From positions 1-5,038 of the forward strand of contig SLFT01000505.1 of the NCBI GenBank assembly GCA_007124105.1: 5,038 nt of DNA, given 5' to 3'. Made by a program: the position numbers and the translations under genes. Below, one piece after another: positions 1 through 5,038 of the stretch; within the stretch, counting starts at the first letter, position 1, and the number at the start of each line of letters is the position of its first letter. The notes beneath the pieces were generated by a model. That model saw only the letters and a program-made list of their open reading frames with translations. It was not told the origin of the DNA and searched no databases. The stretch comes from Candidatus Hydrogenedentota bacterium (GTDB taxonomy: Bacteria; Hydrogenedentota; Hydrogenedentia; Hydrogenedentales; CAITNO01).

Positions 1-2
1 AA

Positions 3-1079
3 TTTGCGCGTATAAAAGGGATAAACGCCGCTGATGTATACGAGGTGCAGCGCCGAAACTTTTCGATGGCGCTGACCTATGGACTCGGCCTCGTCTGGGC
101 GGACCCACAGGGAGAAGGCTGGCTGCATGACAGCGAGCAATGGACTCAATTCGGCAACCTGAATACCATTTACGCCGACCACATCGCAGCGATAGCGGAA
201 GATAACGAAAGCTTCGGGGACAGCGCCACAATGACTGTGGTGGTGGACGAAGCCTCACGATTCTACCTGCAATGCGATGGCCGGGTGAACGGGGCGCTGC
301 TCCAAAAAGGCCGGGACGCGGCCCTGCGCGCCGGCGTCAGCCTGCGATTTCACTTACTGCGAGACGTCATCGAGGACGTGGCGCCGCCAACCCCTGTGTA
401 TCTTTTCCTGAACGCATTTCATCTCACAGACACGGACCGGGCGCGTCTCCATTCCCGACTTGCCCGCGAGCAGGCATCCGCTATCTGGATGTACGCGCCG
501 GGGTATATTGCCGAAAACGCGGACGCGGAAAACATTGCCGCTACGACAGGCATGGACGTAAAACGTTTCGAGGCGCCCTTCCAGACGGGCTCCACTTATC
601 TGTTGTCAGGACAATACATGCGCGCTGAAGAACGTTTCGGCGCGGGCGAGGTCTGGGCGCCGGCCTTTTATATTGCGCCGGAAGAAGAAACAGATTTCCT
701 GGCCCGATACATCAACGAGGAAAACAAGGGAAGCATTGCCATTCTTACGCTGCCCGAAGGCTGGACTTCCGTGTATATTGCCGAACCGGAATTGACGCCG
801 GCATTACTTCGTGAAATCCTGCAATTGCTGGAACAGCATATCTTTTTGACGCCCAGCGAGCGGGTCTATTACGACACTGTGTTCGCGCGTGACGATATTG
901 TGGCCCTTCATGCCAGCCAGTCAGGGAAACGTTCGCTTTATTTCGGGCGCTTCTACGATATCGAAGATTTGATTGATCCCGATATCGGATGGCCCCAGAA
1001 GGACAGTATCATGCTGCCTGTTCGTACTGGAGAAACCCGTATATTACGGCAGAATCCGCTCCGCACCGGCGCCGGATAA
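3..1079 (+). CDS. 3' part of a GH42/beta-galactosidase-like multidomain protein (5' truncated by window)
   Basis: The reading frame is open to the left edge, so this is the C-terminal 358 residues of a longer protein. The GTG at 45 is an internal valine with no ribosome-binding site at a proper distance. The first residues (RRNFSMALTYGLGLVWAD, then GWLHD) look like the end of a glycosidase TIM barrel, where related proteins have a 'G-GLWWFD' stretch. Next comes a flavodoxin/amidotransferase-like domain: VVVDEASRFYL (about 236-268), GVSLRFHLLRDVIED (about 336-377), VYLFLNAFHLT (about 396-428), IWMYAPGYIAE (about 483-515) and TTGMDVKRFE. This order is typical of the middle (trimerisation) domain of GH42-like beta-galactosidases. 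The end (about 870-1079) is a beta-strand-rich module with a C-terminal 'TGETRIL' strand, as in the small beta-sandwich closing such enzymes. The catalytic glutamates, if any, lie outside the window, so substrate and activity are unknown. Family placement is from remembered motifs, not a search. The gene ends 26 bases from a convergent gene, with no terminator hairpin between them. Confidence 0.62.
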   Translation, partial: FARIKGINAADVYEVQRRNFSMALTYGLGLVWADPQGEGWLHDSEQWTQFGNLNTIYADHIAAIAEDNESFGDSATMTVVVDEASRFYLQCDGRVNGALLQKGRDAALRAGVSLRFHLLRDVIEDVAPPTPVYLFLNAFHLTDTDRARLHSRLAREQASAIWMYAPGYIAENADAENIAATTGMDVKRFEAPFQTGSTYLLSGQYMRAEERFGAGEVWAPAFYIAPEEETDFLARYINEENKGSIAILTLPEGWTSVYIAEPELTPALLREILQLLEQHIFLTPSERVYYDTVFARDDIVALHASQSGKRSLYFGRFYDIEDLIDPDIGWPQKDSIMLPVRTGETRILRQNPLRTGAG

Positions 1080-1105
1080 TCCCTGTAAGCGAGGAGAAAA
1101 CCGCG

Positions 1106-2371
1106 CTACTCCATCGAGGGAAGTACACGAAGCAATTCCTCTATGGTGGTAATGCCGCGTCGCGCCTTCTCCAAGCCGTCCTCGGCAAGCGGTATCATCC
1201 CATGCTCTACCGCCATATCGTGCAACTGTGACGTGGTGGGACGCCGCAATATATGTTCGGCAATTTCGTTGTCCATAACCAGCATCTCGCCAATGCCCGC
1301 GCGGCTGCGATACCCAATATGTTGGCAATTCATGCAGCCCTTGCCGTGGTAAAAACGCTGTTTCTTGTCTTTGAGTCCAAAGTAGTCCAACAGGAGCGGG
1401 TCCGGCTTATAGGGCGCTGTACAATCAGGACAATTAAGGCGCACCAGTCGTTGCGCCAGTACACCCGTGATGGACGACGCCACCAGGAAGGGTTCTATAT
1501 CCATATCAATGAGACGCGTGAACACGCCCGCCGCCGTACCACTGTGGATGGTGCTGATAACAAGATGACCGGTAAGACCCGCTTGTATCGCCATCTTGGC
1601 GGTCTCGAGGTCGCGTATCTCGCCAACCACGATCACTTCGGGGTCCTGGCGGAGTATCGAACGCAACGCCGTGGCAAAGGTAAACTCCACATGATGATTG
1701 ACCTGTATCTGAGAAATCCGGTCCATGGAGTACTCCACCGGGTCCTCAATAGATACAATATTGATGGTGTTCTGTTGGAGAGTCATCATCTCATGGAGCG
1801 CCGCGTAAATGGTGGTCGTTTTGCCGCTCGAGCTGGGCCCGGTAAGCAGCAGCGTTCCCTGGGGACGCGTCACCAGCGCGCGTATGCTGTCGGCAATGCG
1901 CTCGGGAAAACCGAGCATGTCCAGATGGTACAAGTCCTTGGCCGCGCCCAGTATGCGCACCACAATCTTCTCGCCGTGGATGGTTGGCACTGTCGAAACG
2001 CGCATGGGCCGGGCGCAAGAACATTTGTCGCGGTCTATGCGCCCGTCCTGGGGCACATCCTTGCGATACACCACCAGATCGGAAAGCACCTTGATTCGCG
2101 CAATCACCTTGGGCTGAAACTCGCGCGGGATAACCGCTACCTGCTGTAAAATGCCGTCCAGGCGATAGCGCAGCGAAAGATAATCGCTCCAGGGTTCCAG
2201 ATGCACATCGCTGCTGCCATGATACACGGCCTGGCTCAACATAATATCCACGGCATCGGAAATTCCCGTTTCATCACGGCTTTCCATCCGGTCCACGATC
2301 TCTGCCTGTATATCGTGGAGCGGCAATATCTCGATACCGCCTTCCCCTTTGATGTGTTGCGTTACTGCCAT
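1106..2371 (-). CDS. Short GspE/PilB-family type II secretion / type IV pilus assembly ATPase
   Basis: A complete 421-residue gene. Hexameric ATPases of this family sit on the cytoplasmic side of the inner membrane and power pseudopilus or pilus assembly. Motifs in order: N2E-like region with SSDVHLEP (53-60) and LRYRLDG (67-73); PQDGRI (107-112); RVSTVPTIHGEKIVVRIL (124-141); Walker A GPSSSGKT (178-185); Asp box SIEDPVEY (207-214); Walker B DPEVIVVGEIRD (243-254); His box TGHLVISTIHS (267-277); and a zinc site C314-P-D-C317 with C346-M-N-C349. The tetracysteine site and full box set mark the GspE/PilB side rather than the PilT retraction side. Full-length relatives usually have about 500-570 residues. 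The missing part is the N-terminal MshEN/N1E domain that binds the inner-membrane platform partner or c-di-GMP. The Walker A has SS where TG is usual, but the invariant G, K and T remain. I chose ATG 2371 over a GTG at 2386 because GGAAGGA lies 6 bases upstream. No GspF, pilin or other secretion gene is visible nearby, so GspE cannot be told from PilB. Confidence 0.9.
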   Translation of the reverse strand: MAVTQHIKGEGGIEILPLHDIQAEIVDRMESRDETGISDAVDIMLSQAVYHGSSDVHLEPWSDYLSLRYRLDGILQQVAVIPREFQPKVIARIKVLSDLVVYRKDVPQDGRIDRDKCSCARPMRVSTVPTIHGEKIVVRILGAAKDLYHLDMLGFPERIADSIRALVTRPQGTLLLTGPSSSGKTTTIYAALHEMMTLQQNTINIVSIEDPVEYSMDRISQIQVNHHVEFTFATALRSILRQDPEVIVVGEIRDLETAKMAIQAGLTGHLVISTIHSGTAAGVFTRLIDMDIEPFLVASSITGVLAQRLVRLNCPDCTAPYKPDPLLLDYFGLKDKKQRFYHGKGCMNCQHIGYRSRAGIGEMLVMDNEIAEHILRRPTTSQLHDMAVEHGMIPLAEDGLEKARRGITTIEELLRVLPSME

Positions 2372-2377
2372 TCTACA

Positions 2378-2384
2378 TCCTTCC
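2378..2384 (-). promoter_or_regulatory. Shine-Dalgarno GGAAGGA for the GspE/PilB-like gene
   Basis: On the minus strand GGAAGGA is followed by six bases and then ATG at 2371. The spacing and match are near ideal, and this decides the start against the in-frame GTG five codons upstream, which would overlap the ribosome-binding site. Confidence 0.8.
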
Positions 2385-2399
2385 ACATGTTGATGCTGT

Positions 2400-2428
2400 A
2401 TTATACGCTACATGATGAACTATGTTCC
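2400..2428 (-). promoter_or_regulatory. Candidate promoter of the GspE/PilB-like gene (TATAAT -10)
   Basis: On the minus strand a perfect TATAAT lies at 2405-2400. At 17 bases spacing the -35 position (2428-2423) reads GGAACA, which matches the housekeeping TTGACA at three of six positions but carries the GGAAC core known from many ECF sigma -35 elements. Transcription would begin around 2393, giving a leader of about 20 bases before ATG 2371. A better TTGACA exists at 2441-2436, but its 30-base spacing to the -10 rules out a normal sigma-70 pairing. Sequence evidence only. Confidence 0.45.
2417..2427. repeat. Small inverted repeat GAAC-TAT-GTTC inside the promoter region
   Basis: GAAC (2417-2420) and GTTC (2424-2427) form perfect 4-base arms around three bases, overlapping the presumed -35 element and spacer of the minus-strand promoter. 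The position fits an operator half-site pair. The Gram-positive LexA box has a four-base gap between GAAC and GTTC, not three, so I do not call it an SOS box. Short palindromes like this arise by chance. Confidence 0.2.
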
Positions 2429-2719
2429 GGGTGGATGTCAATTGCCAGGACATGCCCATAGGAAATTCTGCGTATCGGGTATTAAGCGTCACACGACTAC
2501 TCCCTTTTTGCCCTCACCCCAAAAGCACGTATTAGATACACAACCATCTATGTACATCTTGCATTGGACAGCATTGTTGTGCATAATCCACGCTGGCTGG
2601 CGTATCTCACCAGCTTTTGCCTGGCGTCTGTAAAGATTGCGTCTTAACGGGCGTTTTACGAGGCGCCGCAGTTGACACCGTGTTGATACACGTGGAAGTC
2701 GGTTAACATGCAAGGTGCT

Positions 2720-2784
2720 TGCGCCAATTTAATAGCGGCGCTCTATCGGTTTCTTCAATGAGCAAGAACAAGAAGATTGGCGCA
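2720..2784. repeat. Inverted repeat TGCGCCAAT ... ATTGGCGCA with nested inner stem
   Basis: TGCGCCAAT (2720-2728) is an exact reverse complement of ATTGGCGCA (2776-2784), separated by 47 bases. Allowing one bulged base, the outer arms extend to about 12 bases. Inside, TTCTT (2751-2755) pairs with AAGAA (2764-2768) around an 8-base loop, CAATGAGC. The whole could fold as a long-range RNA hairpin or be the ends of a small mobile repeat. Which of these applies cannot be decided from one copy. Confidence 0.4.
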
Positions 2785-2800
2785 GCAATAGTTTTGACGA

Positions 2801-2817
2801 ACAGGCTGGAAGCCCGC
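2801..2817. repeat. Imperfect palindrome resembling a dispersed intergenic repeat (ACAGGCTGGAAGCCCGC)
   Basis: GGCT (2804-2807) and AGCC (2811-2814) are arms around GGA, with a further C-G pair outside. In the frame starting at 2801 the bases read TGWKPALQ. I recall near-identical words (ACAGGCTGGAAGCCTGT, 'TGWKPVLQ') as very frequent intergenic repeats in Planctomycetota, Verrucomicrobiota and related genomes, where they produce spurious predicted peptides. Seeing one copy here cannot prove that it is repeated in this genome. Confidence 0.35.
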
Positions 2818-2887
2818 ATTACAAGTTATCTCGACAAATATCATCCCAGCCATTAATTGCGATATTTTTCGGGGTTACTTTGGGGTT

Positions 2888-2902
2888 GCGGGCGGCGCCC
2901 GC
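2888..2902. repeat. Strong GC hairpin GCGGGC-GGC-GCCCGC
   Basis: Six perfect G-C/C-G pairs (2888-2893 with 2897-2902) surround a three-base GGC. There is no T run on either side in either direction, so it is not a standard intrinsic terminator. It lies about 115 bases upstream of the membrane-protein start and could be a structured 5' leader element if transcription starts further left. Confidence 0.35.
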
Positions 2903-3000
2903 GTTGGCGTGAATGCCACGAGCGTAATGACGCCATTGACGTTAGATATGGTGGCGCCAGACAGCCGGAAAAGGCCGCTCACGGTTTACACGTTACCACT

Positions 3001-3006
3001 GAGGAG
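3001..3006 (+). promoter_or_regulatory. Shine-Dalgarno GAGGAG deciding a TTG start at 3016
   Basis: GAGGAG is followed by nine bases and an in-frame TTG that opens MSDKRRKANKT. No other in-frame start between 2857 and 3112 has a comparable site. A short AGAC (3005-3008) / GTCT (3018-3021) complementarity overlaps the edge of the site and the start codon and might weakly mask them. Confidence 0.65.
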
Positions 3007-3015
3007 ACTTGTGTA

Positions 3016-5019
3016 TTGTCTGATAAGCGCCGGAAAGCCAACAAGACAGCGAGTACATCGTTGCGGGAACCTAGCAAAGGGCTTTCCCCTCTTACCCCGG
3101 AAGATGCGCCCATGCGGTTTGTGACTGTCCGCGCCATGTGTATTGCCTGCGCCTTGATGCCCGTGCTGGCGCTATGGGTGGTGCAGTCCGAGCTTATCTG
3201 GTATTCAGGGCATTCCACGGCCATCTCGCTGTTTTTCCATGTTACATTTGCTCTGTTTCTCATTGGACTAGCCAATCTGTACGTTCAGAAGAAATGGCCT
3301 GCGCGCGCGCTCAGCCCCGGCGAGATGATGACCATTTACATGATGCTGGCCATTGCGGGCACATTTTGCAGTCATGATCTGTTGCAGGTCATGATCCCCA
3401 TGCTTGCCTATCCCAACTACGCGGCGAACCCGATGAACAACTGGGATGTCGTGCTGTTGGAGCACATACCCGAGTGGGCCATCCTGAGCGACAATACGGA
3501 CGCCATGAATGGCCTCGCGGTGGGCAACGCCTCCATGTATCGGCTGGACTTTCTGCTTGCGTGGGCGCGCCCGCTCATGTTCTGGAGCGTGTTTATCGGG
3601 GCGCTTGTTGGCGCGCTTCTCTGCATCAACCTGTTTTTCCGCAAACACTGGACGGAGAAAGAGAAGCTCAGTTTTCCCATCATCCAGATTCCCCTGATAA
3701 TTTCGACAGGACTGGAAACCCTGCTCAAGAGCAAACTCTTCTGGTTGGCCTTCGCCGTCAGCGGCACGATAGACATTATTAACGGCATCCACTTCCTGAA
3801 TCCCAACTTCCCCCAAATTCCCATTGTGGAGGCCTTTGTTTTCCGCGACTATTTTGTGGAGCGCCCCTGGAACGCAATCGCTGAAACGCGGGTGGACCTA
3901 TACCCCTTTGTTATTGGCCTCACGTTCTTCATTCCAACAGACCTCGCTTTCAGCTGCTGGTTCTTCTTTATCTTCTATCGTGTACAAATGGTGCTGGCCG
4001 CCGCGATTGGCATACATGATTTGCCGGGCTTCCCCTTTGTACACGAACAAGCCGCAGGCGCCTACATAGCCCTGGGGCTGCTGGCTATCTATTTATCGCG
4101 GCGACATCTGATTGGCGTGGCGCGCTCGGTAGTGGGCCTGCCGGGCGGCGCGAGCTCGGAAGGCGAACCCCTGTCGTATCGGGTGGTATTCATCATCTTT
4201 TCAGCGTGTTGCGGCGTAGTCATGGCCCAGGGTATGCTCCTGGGCGCGTCTTTATGGGTCTTGATCATCTTCTTCACCATTTTTTTCCTGTATTCCATCG
4301 CCATTGCCCGGATGCGGGCCGAGCTCGGCCCGCCCGCCCACGACCTGCACGCCATGGGCCCGGACGTGCTTATGCACAACGCGCTGGGCACCCGCGCCCT
4401 GGGCACGGGAAACGTGGCGGCCTTTACCATGTTCTTCTGGTTCAACCGCGCCTATCGCGCCCACTTCTCGCCTCACAGCATGGAAGGGTTCAAGGCCGCG
4501 CAACTAACGCGCATCCTGGCGCGTTCCATGATGAAAGCGATGGTGGTGGCCATGATAGTGGGGCTTGCCTCGGCTCTCTGGGCGGTGTTGCACGCCCTGT
4601 ACATCCACGGCTATGGCGGGCGTCCCGCGGGCGACGCCTTTTCTTCGGAGGCGTGGAACACAATGGCCGCGTGGCTCACATTTCCTCAACGACCGCGAAT
4701 GGCCGCCACTTCGGCCTCGGGCATCGGGCTGCTGTTCGCGTTGTTTCTGGGCGCGTTGCGGATGCGTTTTACCTGGTGGCTCTGGCATCCGGTGGGCTAC
4801 GCCACTGCCACATCCTGGAGTATGGAACGGCTTTGGTTCCCACTGTTTTTGGGTTGGCTGGCAAAAAGCCTCATTACCCGATACGGCGGCGCTAAAATGT
4901 ACCGCACCGCCTTGCCCTTTTTCGTGGGGCTGGTGTTGGGCGAATTCGTCATAGGCAGCTTATGGATGATTTACGGCGCGTTCGCCAATATGCGCGTATA
5001 CCAATTCTGGGGATGGTAG
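3016..5019 (+). CDS. DUF6785/DUF6784-type polytopic inner-membrane protein, putative transporter
   Basis: 667 residues from TTG 3016. The N-terminus is basic and cytoplasmic-looking (MSDKRRKANKTASTSLREPSKG), followed by LTPEDAPMRFVTVRA, which leads into the first membrane helix as in relatives. About 13-14 hydrophobic segments are visible, near residues 38-57, 68-89, 103-119, 184-207, 238-250, 295-309, 311-330, 347-360, 388-409, 411-432, 508-529, 567-583, 604-618 and 631-655. Recognisable blocks are LSPGEMMTIYMM (99-110), RMRAELGPPAHDLHAMGPD (432-450), FWFNRAYRAHFSPHSMEGFK (474-493) and the tryptophan-rich end WWLWHPVGYATATSW (587-601). These fit the DUF6785 (long N-terminal) plus DUF6784 (C-terminal) arrangement as I remember it. 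No function is established. The large loops with charged and aromatic motifs are reminiscent of oligopeptide-transporter-like carriers, which is inference. The frame is open back to 2857, but those residues are C/R-rich and look non-coding. ATG 3112 is an alternative, shorter start. The stop is one base before the next ATG. Confidence 0.75.
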   Translation: MSDKRRKANKTASTSLREPSKGLSPLTPEDAPMRFVTVRAMCIACALMPVLALWVVQSELIWYSGHSTAISLFFHVTFALFLIGLANLYVQKKWPARALSPGEMMTIYMMLAIAGTFCSHDLLQVMIPMLAYPNYAANPMNNWDVVLLEHIPEWAILSDNTDAMNGLAVGNASMYRLDFLLAWARPLMFWSVFIGALVGALLCINLFFRKHWTEKEKLSFPIIQIPLIISTGLETLLKSKLFWLAFAVSGTIDIINGIHFLNPNFPQIPIVEAFVFRDYFVERPWNAIAETRVDLYPFVIGLTFFIPTDLAFSCWFFFIFYRVQMVLAAAIGIHDLPGFPFVHEQAAGAYIALGLLAIYLSRRHLIGVARSVVGLPGGASSEGEPLSYRVVFIIFSACCGVVMAQGMLLGASLWVLIIFFTIFFLYSIAIARMRAELGPPAHDLHAMGPDVLMHNALGTRALGTGNVAAFTMFFWFNRAYRAHFSPHSMEGFKAAQLTRILARSMMKAMVVAMIVGLASALWAVLHALYIHGYGGRPAGDAFSSEAWNTMAAWLTFPQRPRMAATSASGIGLLFALFLGALRMRFTWWLWHPVGYATATSWSMERLWFPLFLGWLAKSLITRYGGAKMYRTALPFFVGLVLGEFVIGSLWMIYGAFANMRVYQFWGW

Positions 5020-5020
5020 C

Positions 5021-5038
5021 ATGAAATCACGTGGACAC
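5021..5038 (+). CDS. Start of a downstream gene (3' cut by window end)
   Basis: ATG at 5021 follows the membrane-protein stop codon after a single base and is preceded by GGGGA (5009-5013) at 7 bases spacing. Only six codons (MKSRGH) are visible, so no product can be named. The spacing suggests co-transcription and translational coupling with the membrane protein. Confidence 0.5.

Larger units (their letters stand above)
2372..3015. other. Large divergent intergenic region without a convincing gene
   Basis: This stretch separates the starts of the minus-strand ATPase gene and the plus-strand membrane-protein gene. Longer open frames inside it (for example minus 2713-2489 and plus 2412-2633) give arginine/cysteine-rich, domain-free peptides without good ribosome-binding sites and are not called. 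It contains the ATPase promoter and ribosome-binding site at the left end, a hairpin at 2679-2692 (CGTGT, TGAT, ACACG), a larger inverted repeat at 2720-2784, a dispersed-repeat-like palindrome at 2801-2817, a strong GC hairpin at 2888-2902, and the TTG start region of the membrane protein at the right end. I saw no tRNA, CRISPR array or clear riboswitch. No good sigma-70 promoter was found for the rightward gene. Confidence 0.6.

Noticed and set aside
45..47. GTG as the start of the first plus-strand gene
   Set aside because: The frame continues open to the window edge with family-like residues upstream, and no properly spaced ribosome-binding site precedes the GTG.
1253..2149. 298-codon plus-strand open frame
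   Set aside because: It lies wholly antisense to the ATPase gene, whose protein carries all family motifs. The plus-strand peptide is low-quality, histidine/arginine-rich and has no domain.
2436..2441. Perfect TTGACA (minus strand) upstream of the TATAAT
   Set aside because: The spacing to the -10 is 30 bases, far from the 16-18 needed for a normal sigma-70 promoter.
2596..2618. GCTGG/CCAGC hairpin followed by TTTT, possible plus-strand terminator
   Set aside because: A five-pair stem with a nine-base loop and only four T's is weak, and no plus-strand gene ends nearby that would need it.
2412..2633. 73-codon plus-strand frame in the intergenic region
   Set aside because: It starts within the ATPase promoter, lacks a Shine-Dalgarno, and its peptide has no domain or signal character.
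2489..2713. 74-codon minus-strand frame in the intergenic region
   Set aside because: Arginine- and cysteine-rich, with no recognisable motif and no convincing ribosome-binding site.
2936..2964. TTGACG as a -35 box for the membrane-protein gene
   Set aside because: At 17 bases spacing the hexamer is AGACAG, and no acceptable -10 box lies within a base or two of it.
2372..3015. CRISPR array, tRNA, retron or other RNA-based defence element in the gap
   Set aside because: No regularly spaced direct repeats, no cloverleaf and no reverse-transcriptase or effector gene nearby. Only isolated inverted repeats are visible.
4206..4895. 229-codon plus-strand open frame inside the membrane-protein gene
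   Set aside because: It is an alternative frame of a well-supported coding sequence. It is rich in R, G, H and A as expected from frame-shifted GC-rich DNA.

Overview
The window reads like bacterial chromosome from an uncultured-type, polysaccharide-degrading lineage. The best guess is the Planctomycetota/Lentisphaerota/Hydrogenedentota range or a neighbour. This rests on two points. Both plus-strand proteins resemble families I associate with those groups: a GH42-like multidomain glycosidase, and a DUF6785/DUF6784-type polytopic membrane protein. The large intergenic gap also carries a palindromic word (potential translation TGWKPALQ) that I recall as a dispersed repeat in such genomes. I cannot name a genus, and base composition (moderately GC-rich by eye) does not decide it.

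Layout: (1) Bases 1-1079 on the plus strand hold the 3' part of a larger gene whose start lies outside the window. It is a beta-galactosidase/GH42-like protein, seen here from the end of the catalytic barrel through a flavodoxin-like (amidotransferase-like) domain to a C-terminal beta-sandwich. (2) Only 26 bases further on, and convergent to it, a minus-strand gene (2371 down to 1106) encodes a complete but short GspE/PilB-type secretion or pilus assembly ATPase. All nucleotide-binding motifs and the tetracysteine zinc site are present, but the usual N-terminal partner-binding domain is absent. It has a good Shine-Dalgarno and a perfect TATAAT -10 box. (3) A gap of 644 bases (2372-3015) contains no convincing gene. 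It holds the divergent control region, several inverted repeats, a dispersed-repeat-like palindrome and two overlapping tiny reading frames that are probably not genes. (4) From 3016 to 5019 on the plus strand lies a 667-residue polytopic membrane protein of the DUF6785/DUF6784 type. I assign its start to a TTG behind GAGGAG rather than to the upstream extent of the open frame. (5) One base after its stop codon a further gene starts (ATG at 5021, with its own GGGGA), cut by the window end and probably in one operon with the membrane protein.

The three main genes do not form an obvious single pathway. A reasonable but unproven reading is a carbohydrate-use gene, a stand-alone type II secretion/type IV pilus motor ATPase, and a putative transporter operon. 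The least understood items are the DUF6785/6784 membrane protein with its tightly linked downstream partner, and the shortened ATPase with no other secretion gene beside it. I did not find a clear new system such as a CRISPR array, retron or defence island.
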